Origin: Luidia sarsii
Taxonomy: Eukaryota; Echinodermata; Asteroidea; Paxillosida; Luidiidae
Direction: 5' to 3'
DNA length: 64,000 nt
NCBI GenBank assembly: GCA_949987565.1
Contig: OX465111.1
Coordinates: forward strand, 18,479,789 to 18,543,788
Shown: piece by piece, positions 1-10,505 of the stretch
Numbering within the stretch: position 1 is the first letter of the stretch
Layout: each line of letters starts with the position of its first letter
Made by a program: the position numbers and the translations under genes
The notes under the pieces: generated by a model
Told to the model about the DNA's origin: nothing
Database searches by the model: none
The model's input: the letters and a program-made list of their open reading frames with translations, nothing else

Positions 1-1197
1 CATGTACCCTACTCATCAAGGAATCTAATTTAGGTGGATACTTGCAGAATCCCGGCAGGGCTCGACCTTAGCACTAGTTCGACGGTCATTGTCTAGTAAA
101 AACAGCTGCAGGGCTAGTAGAATGACCCACTTTTGCTAGCCCGGCGGACTAGTAAAAAGTAGACAGAGGTGTGGCGGCAAAAAAAACCGATGCGGGCGGG
201 GATGAGAAAATAGAAACTAATAATTTGTTTTTCCTTTTTTTTAAATGTTTTTTTATTTGTTTTACTAATATTCTTGTGTTAATTTCAATATTAAATATAC
301 AGGGCTAGTAAAACTTGTTGCGGGCTAGCAAAAAGCCTAAATTTACTAGCCCGGTGGGCTAGTTAAAAAAAAAAAACTTAAGCACGAGGCTTGACTATCC
401 CAATACAGTAAAAGGACACAGTCGTCATGTGGAGACAGTCTCCACCGATGGATCCAACTCCACAAAGTCAATGCTGGAGATTGCCAAGAATATCTTGTCA
501 AAGTTACACCAAAAAGCATTAGAACACTTTTTTCTTTCAATCGTACATTCTGGTTTTGAGGCCCCCCCCCTCTCCATTTTGTTTTTCCCTTTTACTATAG
601 TCATTGATGAGTTTATAATTGTCGTTTTGCAAGGAGTGGAATGTCGCTATAAAGAACACCGATATACCAAACATTTTGCTATAATGAACATGCCCTTAAA
701 GCCCCTACACAACATTAGTAAGATCGAAAAACAGAAATGTTCACAGATTTACATGAAACTTATACAGATTGAAGATGTTTATAGTATAAACCTCGCACTG
801 AAATTTTTCTGCCTAAAATGTTGTATTTTGGGAGAAACGAGTAAAAGAAATTGTTTACGTCTCACCGAGATCTAAACTATTTTTCGTAACAGTACGTCGT
901 TGAATGCTGCATTTTCGCGAAACAAATGAGGCGGTTTTCATGATTTTCTCGAGACTCGGTTGGCGGGTTGAGATGAAATTTTCACAGGTGTGGTATTTCA
1001 TGCATATGTTAGATCAGACAACGTATGGATGCTATTCTTTGACCTCGCCCAATGTTGTGTAGGGGCTTTAATGAACGACAGTTATACCGATCGATTTTCA
1101 TGGATCCCGGGATGTTCGTTATAGTGACATTCCACTGTAGTTTGGTGTTTGATTGATCAGGGCAGACTCGCTCCCTTCTCCGTCTTCGTTTCTCCAG
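1..1197. other. EDEM3 intron, repeat-bearing
   Basis: No exon is recognised. Positions 55-365 carry several CTAGCCCGG/GGGCTAGTAAAA motifs in both orientations. The block at about 165-230 resembles 12228-12280 (CGGGGATGAGAAA context), so it is a dispersed repeat. A family C element fills 700-1072. The frame open at 429-875 runs into that repeat and is not a credible gene. Confidence 0.5.
696..1072. mobile_element. Repeat family C (TTAA-flanked inverted-repeat element), copy 1
   Basis: The ends are TTAAAGCCCCTACACAACAT and its complement, with TTAA on both sides. It is about 370 bp with no coding capacity, so it looks like a non-autonomous DNA transposon (MITE). TTAA targets are known for piggyBac and Kolobok superfamilies. 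Other copies lie at 15765-16060, 41478-41788, 42218-42562 and 61905-62255. Confidence 0.75.
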
Positions 1198-1307
1198 TCG
1201 AGTACCAGCCGCGGGTGGTCCAGTTCCTGAACCCCCCCTTCCTGATCGGCGTCACGGCAACGGCGGGCCCCGCCCAGTTCGGTCTGGACCTCACCGACCA
1301 CTTGGGG
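1198..1307 (+). CDS. EDEM3: EDEM3 exon, start of PA region
   Basis: The acceptor is a pyrimidine-rich run ending TCTCCAG and the donor is GTAAGG. It enters with two bases completing a codon and leaves in phase 0. It encodes VEYQPRVVQFLNPPFLIGVT and continues to LDLTDHLG. GC content is clearly higher than in the flanking introns. Confidence 0.87.
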
Positions 1308-4300
1308 GTAAGGCTGGGGGTACCAGGGACCTTGTTATCCACTTGCCCTTCATTGAGACTAATCTGTTCGTATTTGAATTTGAAACTCACAGAAATTGGC
1401 AGTACCTGATGCGTTTGGTTTCCCAATTGGTTTTGATGTCTTTTGATGTCCCAAGGACTAGTGCATTTTCGTGTTTTCCCTTCACACCCATGCCACACTA
1501 AGTTGCCACATAAAGTCCTGTAGTGCTAAGGAGTTCCTCGGCCCGTCCTCCGTCACCTTTTTTCAGATACCGGGCGCAGTGGTCATGGTGGATCCCCTCA
1601 CCGCCTGCACCGAGCCCAAGAACAAGGCGGAGCTGAATGGGAAAATCGCGGTGCTGCAGAGAGGCGACTGCATGTTCGTTGACAAGGTACGTGGGAGGAG
1701 AGAAAAAATCCAACAAAATCTTGCAGAGGACTTTAGTCAGAGCTTTGGGTGACAGGAAGAGCTTTGTGATGGCTCCATATTCATAATTATTGAATTTTTT
1801 TATTTATTTTTTTTATTACCAAATTGCAGCTGGAAGCTGAATATACATGGAATATTACATTGTAAAAGCCATCAAAATGACACGAGCAAATAAATAAAAA
1901 TAAAAATTTAATTGAATGAATTAGTGAAAAATTGCATTAATAAAAAACACAGTTGATTTCTCAAAATTTCTCCTCCTCCTTCCTTCTTCTTCCTACTTCT
2001 TCCTCCTTTCTTCCTTCTTCCTACTTCCTCCTTCTCCTTTCTTCCTTTCTCCTACTTACTCCTCCTATCTTCCTTCTTCCTACTTCCTCCTCCTCCTCCT
2101 CCTTTATTCTTTCTTCTTTCTTCCTTCTTCCTACTTCCTCAGTTGATTTCTACTTCACAGTTGATTTCTCAAAATTTCTCCTCCTCCTCCTTCCTTCTTC
2201 CTACTTCTTCCTCCTCCTTTCTTCCTTCTTCCTACTTCCTTCTTCTTACTTCCTCCTCCTCCTTCTTTCTTCCTTCTTCCTACTTCCTTCTTCCTACTTA
2301 CTCCTCCTCCTATCTTCCTTCTTCCTACATCCTTCTTCCTACTTCCTCCTCCTCCTATCATCCTTCTTCCTACTTCCTCCTCCTCCTATCTTCCTTCTTC
2401 CTACTTCCTCCTCCTCCTCCTCCTTCTTTATTTTTTCTTCTTTCTTCCTTCCTACTTCCTCAGTTGATTTCTACTTCACTGTTGATTTCTCAAAATTTCT
2501 CCTCCTTCTCCTTCCTTCTTCTTCCTACTTCTTCCTCCTCCTTTCTTCCTTCTTCCTACTTCCTTATTCCTACTTCCTCCTCCTCCTCCTCCTCCTTCCT
2601 TATTCCTACTTCCTCCTCCTTCACCTACTCCTCCTTCTCCTCCTCCTTCTCCTCCATCCTTCTTCCTACTTCCTTCTTCCTACTTCCTCCTCCTCCTATC
2701 TTCCTTATTCCTACTTCCTCCTCCTCCTTCACCTACTCCTTCTCCTCCTCCTTCTCCTTCTTCTCCTCCATCCTTCCTTCTTCTTCCTTCTTTCTCTTGG
2801 TTCATTGACATCTCGTTCGCCCGTTGTCTTCCTCCAGGGGAAGGTCATAGAGAGGGCGGGGGCCATCGGGGGCATCGTTATCGACAACGTGGCGGACTCC
2901 AGCAGCGAGAAGTCGGCCCTCTTCTCCATGTCCGGGGACGGCACCTCGGACGTGACCATCCCCATGGTCTTCCTCTTCGCCAAGGAGGGCGCCTTCCTCA
3001 GGGACATGATGGAGGGCAACCAGGGCAAGGTGCAAGTCATGCTGGTGGACAAAGCGCGCAAGCCAGGTATCTGCCGCATCCCCATCCCCCCGAGCCCCTG
3101 ATTCTAATCCCACCATGGGTCCACCATGTACAAAACAGATTCCTTAACCATTTTGTGCCATGACCTCCGAAATCAGAGTGCTGTTTGTTTTACTATGTGA
3201 CAGGCCCTCCGAATCCTAACACCGCTATTGTGCAAATTATAAACAAAGACTCCTTTCAGCTTAGAACAAATCAATACGAAGCATGACAAAGACCCATTTT
3301 GATGCTAGTTGCCGCATGAATTGCAGTTAGTTGATTCGGAGGGCCCGGTGCGTAGCAGCACCTCCGGTGCTTCGAATTTGGAGGGCCCGGCGTGAAGTGG
3401 TTAATTGCTTCCGGCAAGCACCCATATCCCAGCCAAGATGCTCGATTGATTGGGAGGCCCTGTGTCAGTGTGTTGATCCAGAGGTCTCGGGTTCTAGGTT
3501 GTAGGGCACAATGACAAAGAAAATGGAAATGCTCTCCTTAAAGTCTGCAACTTTTTCGGGGGGAGTTAAGTTCGTAATCATCAACCCTTTGCATTCTCTC
3601 ATCACCTCACCACAGAGGACATCAAGATGTACATGGCGAATCTGGCCAGGGAAGGTTAGGGTGGTTTAACATACAAACTGTGGCAATCTTTTGACCTTTA
3701 CCAATGTTGCCTTTAAAGTGTGCAACTTTTTTTTTTTTTTTTTGAGTCCGTAATCATCAACCCTGTGCATTCTCTCATCACCTCACCTCACCACAGAGGA
3801 CATCAAGATGTACATGGCGAATCTAGCCAGGGAAGGGGTGGACCTCTCCGCCTCTCCACCCAGGACGCCGGTCGGTCAGCAGGGGGCTCCCTCCACCCAG
3901 ACCCGGGAGCAGGCCAAGCTGGTCCACGTCGAGGTCCTGGTGGACGACCAGATCGTGGAGATCAACAGGGCCGCGTATGCGGAGGGCATCGGAGAGGACG
4001 GAAGCTGCGAGGCGGCGCGGTACAGCCAGCAACAGCAGCTGCAGCAAGAGCTACAGGAGCAGCAGCAGCAACAACAGCAGCAGCAGGAGCAGCAGGAATC
4101 GTGCCAGCAACAGGCACAAGAAGAGCAGCAGGGGAAAGGCCCATTGATGGAGGATGCTGACAAGCAGCAGCACAAGACACTGCAGCAGCAGCAACAGCAG
4201 CAGCAGCAGCAGCAGCAACAGGCTCCGGTCAAGATGCAGGGCTCTATTCACATGCCTCAGATTGTCACACAGACACAGCAGGAACTGGAGGCAACGAGGA

Positions 4301-5718
4301 CCAGCGCCGACCACTCGAATCTCCCGCTGCAGCAGCAGCAGCAAGAACAACTGCCGCCAAGGCTCCCAGTCCCGATGCAAGCGTCCATCCACGCACCTCA
4401 GGTCGTCACCCAGACGCAGCAGGAGTTTGATGACGGAAGAGTGGAGGCAACAACCTCGGGCACCCACCAACCAGAACAGCAACAACAGCAGCAGCAGCAG
4501 CATCAAGCCGCCGCCGGCAAGATGTTTGTCGAGGGAGCGGAGGCCGAGGAGTTGCTCCGCACCGCGATCCGAGAGGGGAAGCTCTTCCTCGGGGAGGGGG
4601 CCCAGCTGACCGAGAAGAAGGTGAAGGAGTTCCGCTCGGGCCTGGGAACGGAGGAGCTCCAGCGGCAGTTTGACGACATGATGCGCGAGTACCTGCGGAC
4701 GGACAACGGCCAGCGCTACCAGGAGCAGCGGGCCGAGGCCGCCCTGAAGCACGGCGTGGACGCCTACACGGGCCCGCCGGGCGGGAGGCGCGGCGCCGAG
4801 GCGCTCAGCCCGGAGCTCCGGGAGCAGATGGAGCTGGTCCAGGCGGACTTCATGAAGTTCGAGAGCCTGAGGCTGAGCCTGGACAAGCTGAACCCCCTGC
4901 ACGACCAGCAGCAGCAGCAGGAAGGGGACGCTCGGCTGCAGGAGATCCTAGACGGGCTCCTGTCGGCCGGGAGCGACACCCTTCCACGGCCGGCCTCCCC
5001 CGACCAGGCGGGGCCGAGAACTAGCGGGCAGCGTGCCAGTGCCCCGGAGGACGGTGCGAGCCAGATGCCAGCGGTCCAGAGCAGGACTGCAACTCAGTCC
5101 GCCGACATTGGGAAGCTCCCTCTATCGGGCGGGGAAGTCCGTTCGGGAGAGCAGGTGCCGCCACAGGTGCACCCGTCACCAGAGGCCAGAGGCCAAGGGA
5201 CAGACGCCCGGCCTGAGGCGAGTATACCAAGGACTGCACCTGCAGGTGCACAGGTGCCGCCTGCGGATGCACAGATGCATCCTGCAGGTGCACAGGTGCA
5301 TCCTGCAGGTGCACAGACACCACCTGCAGATGCACAGACACCACCTGCAGATGCACAGACACCACCTGCAGGTGCACAGACACCACCTGCAGGTGCACAG
5401 ACACCACCTGCAGGTGCACAGACACCACCTGCAGGTGCACAGGTGCCGTCACCTATAGGCACTGCAAAGCATCAGGAGCAGGCGGGCGCTACCAGAGCGG
5501 AGCAGGCCGCGGCGAGCTCCCCGGCCGAGCAGCAGCAGCAGCAGCAGCAGGCGCAGCGGCACATGGAGGAGGCGAGGCAGCGCCAGCGCCGGCAGAGGGA
5601 GCTGCTGCAGGAGCAGGCGGCCCAGAACCTGGCGCGGCGGAAGGAGGCGCGCCAGCACCACCAGCAGCAGGCCGCCGCCAATGCGCAGCAGCAAGCCGGC
5701 CGCCAACACCAACCCTAA
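1198..5718 (+). CDS. EDEM3: EDEM3-like ER degradation-enhancing alpha-mannosidase-like protein, 3' part (4 exons)
   Basis: Join 1198-1307, 1567-1686, 2838-3066, 3797-5718. Each junction has AG/GT ends and compatible phases (0, 0, 1). The first three exons encode a PA domain with motifs such as PPFLIGVTATAGPAQFG, LQRGDCMFVDK and AGAIGGIVIDN, which I recognise from EDEM3, the only EDEM paralogue with a PA domain. EDEM3 is a luminal ER glycosyl-hydrolase family 47 protein that trims mannose from misfolded glycoproteins for ERAD. The catalytic (alpha/alpha)7 domain must lie left of the window. The terminal exon adds about 640 residues of Q-rich, coiled-coil-like sequence. The reading frame ends in RQHQP, with no KDEL-type retrieval signal, unlike vertebrate EDEM3. 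Identity is firm from the PA domain; the long tail is lineage-specific and its role is unknown. Confidence 0.88.
1567..1686 (+). CDS. EDEM3: EDEM3 exon, PA domain core 1
   Basis: Forty codons, phase 0 at both ends; acceptor CCTTTTTTCAG and donor GTACGT. It encodes IPGAVVMVDPLTACTEP, then NGKIAVLQRGDCMFVDK. The RGxCxF pattern is a PA-domain hallmark. Confidence 0.9.
1965..2800. repeat. Polypyrimidine low-complexity tract (TTCCTCC-type)
   Basis: About 840 bp of almost pure C/T on the plus strand, broken by regular CTACTTCC steps. Internal duplication is visible (GTTGATTTCTACTTCAC recurs near 2141 and 2465). It ends next to the acceptor of the EDEM3 exon at 2838. The serine/leucine-rich frames through it are compositional artefacts. 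Confidence 0.95.
2838..3066 (+). CDS. EDEM3: EDEM3 exon, PA domain core 2
   Basis: Acceptor TCCTCCAG directly follows the polypyrimidine tract; donor is GTATCT. It enters in phase 0 and leaves in phase 1 (KARKP plus one base). It encodes GKVIERAGAIGGIVIDN, a DGTSDVTIPMVFLF stretch typical of the second half of PA domains, then FLRDMMEGNQGKVQVMLVD. Confidence 0.9.
3203..3390. mobile_element. Short inverted-repeat element (GGCCCTCCGAATC ends)
   Basis: GGCCCTCCGAATC at 3203 is complementary to GATTCGGAGGGCC at about 3333-3345, with a further GAATTTGGAGGGCCCGG at 3373. This MITE-like foldback lies in the last EDEM3 intron. No coding capacity is seen. Confidence 0.55.
3560..3835 (+). repeat. Tandem duplication (181-bp offset) of the EDEM3 last-exon acceptor region
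   Basis: The block around 3560-3657 (purine-poor run, GTAATCATCAACCC, CATTCTCTCATCACCTCACC, acceptor AG and the first 14 codons) is repeated at about 3720-3835. Both copies have a usable AG. In the upstream copy the frame reads GAA GGT TAG, a stop at 3657-3659, so it cannot be the productive exon start. Confidence 0.88.
3797..5718 (+). CDS. EDEM3: EDEM3 terminal exon, long Q-rich C-terminal tail
   Basis: The phase-1 donor of the previous exon plus AG restores GAG, giving E-D-I-K-M-Y-M-A-N-L. The exon is open for about 640 codons to TAA at 5716-5718. Glutamine runs (mixed CAG/CAA) lie near 4027-4095, 4180-4225, 4330-4350, 4475-4500, 4906-4920 and 5530-5552. A helical, charged, GC-rich block at about 4530-4900 (AEELLRTAIREGKLFLGE, then ELREQMELVQADFMKFE) looks most constrained. 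A 7-residue repeat AQTPPA(G/D) fills 5240-5450. Two copies of a near-identical phrase (I-H-x-PQ-V/I-VTQTQQE) at about 4245-4290 and 4385-4425 show internal duplication. The end lacks KDEL. Confidence 0.85.
5240..5450 (+). repeat. 21-bp coding minisatellite (AQTPPAG/D)
   Basis: Roughly ten imperfect 21-bp units built on CCTGCAGGTGCACAGACACC, in the EDEM3 terminal exon. The unit is a multiple of three, so copy-number change keeps the frame. The repeat also opens minus-strand frames, which are shadows. Confidence 0.9.
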
Positions 5719-6622
5719 ACTCTAAACCTCCCCCCCCCCCCTCCCCTTTCACCTCCCCGGACAAAAAATTGTCGGGGTCTAATGGACCCGCACTCCTGGC
5801 ACACAGACAACCGAAGCCTTATTCAAATCAGACACTTCCCTGGATATACCTGGTCAGGTTCTGTTCTTCTGTCTACAACTCGGGGGAAACCCCGCACTCT
5901 TTGTGTCCGCGTCAAACTGCAGCTGTGCTCACCGCGTGCATTCCTGCTCTCGAATATGGCACCACCGGGCTACACAGGAGCACGCTTTATCCAAGACCAA
6001 CAGACCTTTTGAATCCGTCAAACACGACCGTGTTGCAAGTGTCGCAAGTTTACATCATGTTGCCTGAGAGCAGTGCAAAACCTCTTACCGACTGATTTTG
6101 ATCATTTTTAGTGTGTCTCCCTAGGGCCACCATAGCCTGTGGTGCCATCCAAGTATTACGTACCGACCATCACCCTCTGGTTGTATTCAGTCTACTGATT
6201 TTGGGTGGAGATTGGGCCGCTACGGTGGCCTGTAGATGCCATTTTCTAAATCCAACGGAAAAAAGGTCTGCAACTAAAAATGAATCTTATTGATTGAATC
6301 AGCGCAAGATAAAGTAGTCTATTGATATCAGACTGTTTGATTCTGTTTTCGGCTGACAGAGGTTAAGCCAAATTGGCCAAAGAGTGTAAAGTCTACATGT
6401 AATTCCAATAACGACTTAATACTTGTCTGTTAAACTACTGAGATTGAGGTCTGGTACCGTGAACATCTCTCCACTGTATAGTTTCCTATTCTGATCACTA
6501 TTGTGGCACTTGTGCATGGCAACTAGTTTGCCGCACAAGCACCAGTTCTTTCATAGGGAGAGCTTTTTTGTACCGAAACAAAAGAGTTTTCAAAAACGGT
6601 CCTATGACCAACATGGTGGAAG

Positions 6623-6843
6623 GTTTGCGGTGACAGACTGACACCGTGTAAATCATCACTTGTGAGATGAATTGCGGCTCTGTTAAGAGCCGGTAACTCA
6701 ACATTTGTTTGCAGTGTGTATCCTGCAGTCTCCTGATGACAGGCGGAGTACACACTGCTCGAAAAGTTGTGTTAACGGCTCTTTCCAAAGGCACACTTCA
6801 TCTCACAAGACATGATTGTAATACATGGTGTCACTGCAAACCA
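6623..6843. mobile_element. Repeat family A foldback element, diverged copy
   Basis: The arms GGTTTGCGGTGACA and TGGTGTCACTGCAAACC face each other. The inner arm sequences (CTTGTGAGATGA against TCATCTCACAAG) also pair. It is a non-coding palindrome of about 220 bp. Confidence 0.7.
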
Positions 6844-6936
6844 TCCACTTGGTACTTTCACCGTGCAAACCTCCGGATCCTATCTGTTGAATCCCGCACG
6901 GATACAAAGTTTGTTTACGTGTAGTCTGATGCCAAT

Positions 6937-7158
6937 TTCATGGAGCTGCTTAAGCACCAAACATTTGCGTAAGAACAAAATCTCATTATTCACAAGATTA
7001 CTTCGCCTGGCCCAACTTCACTGTTGTTTCATGCTAAGTAGAGCATAGTGTTATGTAAGTTAAAAGCAATTAATGTAATTCTGTTTACACAGGGAAGACT
7101 TTTCATGCTGAATAGATTTTCATGCTTAAGCGGCTCTATGAAATTGGGACCTGCCCAT
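6937..7158. mobile_element. Repeat family E foldback element
   Basis: The ends are CCAATTTCATGGAGCTGCTT and GCGGCTCTATGAAATTGG, which pair. About 220 bp, non-coding. Related copies lie at 28618-28775, 35583-35823 and 41452-42592. Confidence 0.7.
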
Positions 7159-7507
7159 CCCAGTGCTGCAGCGTTTTGCACTGTTCAAATTCTAAGTCAT
7201 TTGAACCTGGATTCGCCAGATTGAATGGGGACTTGCATGTGAGAGTGAAGCTCTTATCGTTGGACCACTTTTAAGGCCACTAACCATTCGAGTGCCCACA
7301 CTTAAGCATTAGGCTTCTAAAGATTAAGAAGTGCTTCGATCGGATATTGCTCACTGCATGAGTGCCAGGGACAGCTTAGTTGTTACACAGGCTTATCACA
7401 TTGGCGCCAGTTTTATATCGATTCTACTCTCTGGACTTCGGGGAGGCAAATGAATCACGCTACAGATTGTTCAGAAGCTCAAAGATTTAGAGTAGTAGCT
7501 ACAAATT

Positions 7508-7562
7508 AATTCCGCACACTGCTTACTGACTAAAATAAGCCAAATGCAAAACTGCTAAATAA
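7508..7562 (+). mobile_element. Family B left-arm relic
   Basis: The motif ACTGCTTACTGACTAAAAT, followed by CAAATGCAAAACTG, matches the unique left arm of family B (compare 8569-8605). The palindromic part is missing. Confidence 0.55.
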
Positions 7563-7737
7563 AGATTGACAATTATGCAGTGCTTCAGATGACATGCCAA
7601 GCTCAGGAAAAAGTGAGAAGTTGCCCGTAGATTGTGGAACTCAAATCGGACAGCGCCACTTTGTGCTAAATTAGGATCCACATACTGGTACACACGTGTC
7701 AACACGCTGAGATGATGCACATGATGGGTATTAAATG

Positions 7738-7853
7738 CAATTTTACGACAGGCAGAGCAAACACTACCCGAACCATTGAGTTACCGGCTCTTTTTCAGAG
7801 CCACACTCCTTCTCAAAAGAGAATCATTGCATGGTGTCACCGCAAACTTTCCG
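7738..7853. mobile_element. Family A fragment
   Basis: One arm only: GAGTTACCGGCTCTTTTTC, CTCAAAAGAG and ATGGTGTCACCGCAAAC. The opposite arm is degraded. Confidence 0.5.
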
Positions 7854-8541
7854 CCATGCAAACCTTCACGTCCTACCTAAATGCAATCGTCAGTCAAAAT
7901 GTATCTATGTGCTTTATACGTTTATGGACAAAAAAGGATATCATCAGATTGAAGTGCAATGAATATCATTGGCCACGAACGGCCTGGATGTAATTGTGTC
8001 AACAACAACAAATATGGGTTTGTTTTATTTGCATAGTTTTTGGAGTAAGGACCTTAAGCCAGAGGTGGTTTGTGAAGCAGCGTTTTTACTTCGATGTATC
8101 ACGCGTGTCATGTGGTCTAGGAAGTATTTTGTAAAGATTTCTACAGCTTGCTGTAGAACCGAAGTCTCCGCTCAAATCAGTTGTTCAACTAGGACCGTTT
8201 TTTTTTTTTTTTTTTCATGAGATATGCTCATTGATAGTTGGTCTTTCTTAGCTGTGTGGGTTAGTTTGTGGTTATGGGGGGGTTTTTTTGGTTGTTTTTT
8301 TTTTTTTTTAGTTTTCTGCTGATTCCAATAAATGGATATGGTTTTCGTATTCCATCTCAATCATTTGCCAACGGTAGACTAAAAATTTATCTTCAAATTC
8401 TTCTTTTCGGCTGGTTCTACTTCATTCTTGCAGTGTGACGTGGCTGTAAGGTTTAAAAAAAAAATTAAAGATATTACGTGCTTTGCGGTTGCAAATAATT
8501 GCATGTACCATGAGAAGTTGATTCTAACCAAGAACTATTAA

Positions 8542-8777
8542 GTAATATACCAAAAATATTGCAAACCGCTTACTGACTAAAGTTACCAAAATGCAAATCT
8601 GAAAATTTAGTGGGCCTTACGTTTCGATCCTAGCAGGACCTTTCTCAAAGGCAGAGTGACAAGGACATAACAGATACTCTTTACACCTTTCCTTCTTGTA
8701 TCTGTTTTGTCCTTGTCACTCTGCCTTTGAGAAAGGTCCTGCTAGGATCGAAACGTCAAGCCCACTAGATTTTGAGA
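8542..8777. mobile_element. Family B element with 13-bp target duplication, copy 1
   Basis: Flanked by identical 13-mers CAAGAACTATTAA at 8529-8541 and 8778-8790. Inside are the left arm ATTGCAAACCGCTTACTGAC and a long palindrome: CGATCCTAGCAGGACC facing GGTCCTGCTAGGATCG, then GAAACGTC. It is 236 bp and has no ORF. Confidence 0.85.
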
Positions 8778-9260
8778 CAAGAACTATTAACATCATTCAA
8801 AGTTTTAAGTTGAGGACATTTTAATCATTTTTTATTTTGCCCCTGTATTTTAGTTAAATTTTATCTTATGAGGTGGAAATCTACAAAATGTATCACTTTT
8901 AATTATTTTACCACCAATGTACGACAGTGACTCAAGTTAATCCTTCATTGAAATTGTTATGGATCTCAAGTCAGAAAATTTTATTTAATTGTTTTCAACC
9001 GGGGATGCTGTGTAACTGCATTTCTAGTATCAGATATGTATGTATGTGTGTAAAAAAGAAGAAGAGATAATTTAAAAGACAACTAAATACCAGTTTTTTT
9101 TTATTATGTTGGAGATGTAATTATGTAAGTTTGAGAAATATAAATTGTGGTCATATTGGAGAGATATAGATAATGGGCTTTTAAAGATCTCTTGGTTTGA
9201 CAAACTTGGTTTGACTTGGTTTGGATGTTATGCTTTTTCAACAAACTACCAGCAATATGG

Positions 9261-9470
9261 ATGGAGGCTTGTGCCTTGCTTCAGACTGGTCACCCCCTCC
9301 CACTTCTGTTTGTCAGCCTTGGCTGGCAGTCTACAACCAATAGGGGATGGAGGCTTATGCCTTGCTTCAGAATAGTCACCCCTTCACAGTTCTATTTGTT
9401 AGCCTTGGCTGGCAGTCTACAACCAATAGAAATGGAGGCTTGTGCCTTCAGACTAGACTTTCATCCCTAC
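9261..9470 (+). repeat. 85-86 bp tandem repeat, about 2.4 copies
   Basis: ATGGAGGCTT recurs at 9261, 9347 and 9432, and GGCTGGCAGTCTACAACCAA at the matching offsets. The third copy is truncated. Not coding. Confidence 0.85.
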
Positions 9471-10274
9471 TGATTCCCTCGGAAAAGTAGTTTAATAATT
9501 GCAAAACAATGGAATTTTTTTTCTTTTTTCGAATAGCTTCTTCGAGCCCAAAGGAATTTTTTCTGCTTGCCTTAATTCTTTTCAGGTCAAATTGCACCAA
9601 ATGGTAATGTTTATTCTGTCAGTAATTCTGTATATACCATTGTAGATGAGAAGTCCCTGTGGACAGGAAATGGAATTAAATTATCGAGTAATTTTTTTTA
9701 AATTTTTTTTTCATGCCAGTCGTAACCATACAAAAGCCAAGTAAGAGGTTTTTGCTGCTATTCTATACTAGTATTTCTGGAGTAGTTCTTTGAAAACTTG
9801 GGGCAAATTAAGTTGGGAAATACTGTATGCCAAATTTGAGAGAGATAAAGCCCAGATGTATTTCCTGAGAAAATTGTCTGGTTTTTCTTTGGACTGTAAT
9901 TCCGCATGTATTTCATACGCATTTGGTTAGTGGAGAGAGTTTGGGTCTGGTAACCCGACTTCACGTAGCACAGCTTGATGCTGAAGCAGAAATTGGGCTC
10001 CAAGTTGTTGCAAGGCTCTTGATATTTCTTGTGCACAGCTAAGTATCGTTGCCAAGATATTTACAGGTGAATTTGTAAACTGAATGTCAAATAGTTTATT
10101 CCTAATCGGTGAGGAATTGCTTTTTTTAATTTTTTTTTTTTCAAATGATTTTCATTTTATTTGGATTTTTCTTGAGTATATTCCATGTGTTGCTACTGCT
10201 AGTTGCCTGTTTGGAAACAAAATGACTTTAATTTTTTTTTTAAATGGCAAAAAAAACCTTAGATGGTGGCCTTC

Positions 10275-10505
10275 CTAAATAGTCAACTTGTCTCTGCCGG
10301 GGTGGGGGCGCCAGTCAAAAGCAATTCAGCCATTAACTGCTATATATCTATATATCTCCAAGGATCATGCCCAGCTTTTATCATTCAGATGCAAACAACC
10401 AATTGTTGTCAACCTTGGCTACAGCAGCTTCGGGATCACACAAAGTGGATGCAGCTTTTTAATTTTTTTTATTTAAGTCATCACAATACTGGAAAAAAAT
10501 GACTG
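10275..10505 (+). repeat. Repeat family D, copy 1
   Basis: Landmarks are GCCGGGGTGGGGGCGCCAGT, CATTCAGATGCAAACAA, GATCACACAAAGTGG and TGACTGGGAACTTTGA. The same series occurs at 11240-11420 (+) and, inverted, at 15050-15245. It is a dispersed non-coding repeat of about 200 bp; its class is not determined. Confidence 0.7.

Noticed and set aside
429..875. 148-codon plus-strand frame near the left edge
   Set aside because: Its second half lies in a family C repeat and it lacks coding character or a recognisable domain.
1953..2808. Long serine/leucine/phenylalanine-rich frames upstream of the EDEM3 exon
   Set aside because: They are translations of the polypyrimidine tract; only the part from 2838 is a real exon with a proper acceptor.
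3876..5764. Long minus-strand frames rich in Cys, Leu or Ala opposite the EDEM3 terminal exon
   Set aside because: They are complements of CAG/CAA and 21-bp repeats; the plus frame joins PA-domain exons in phase.
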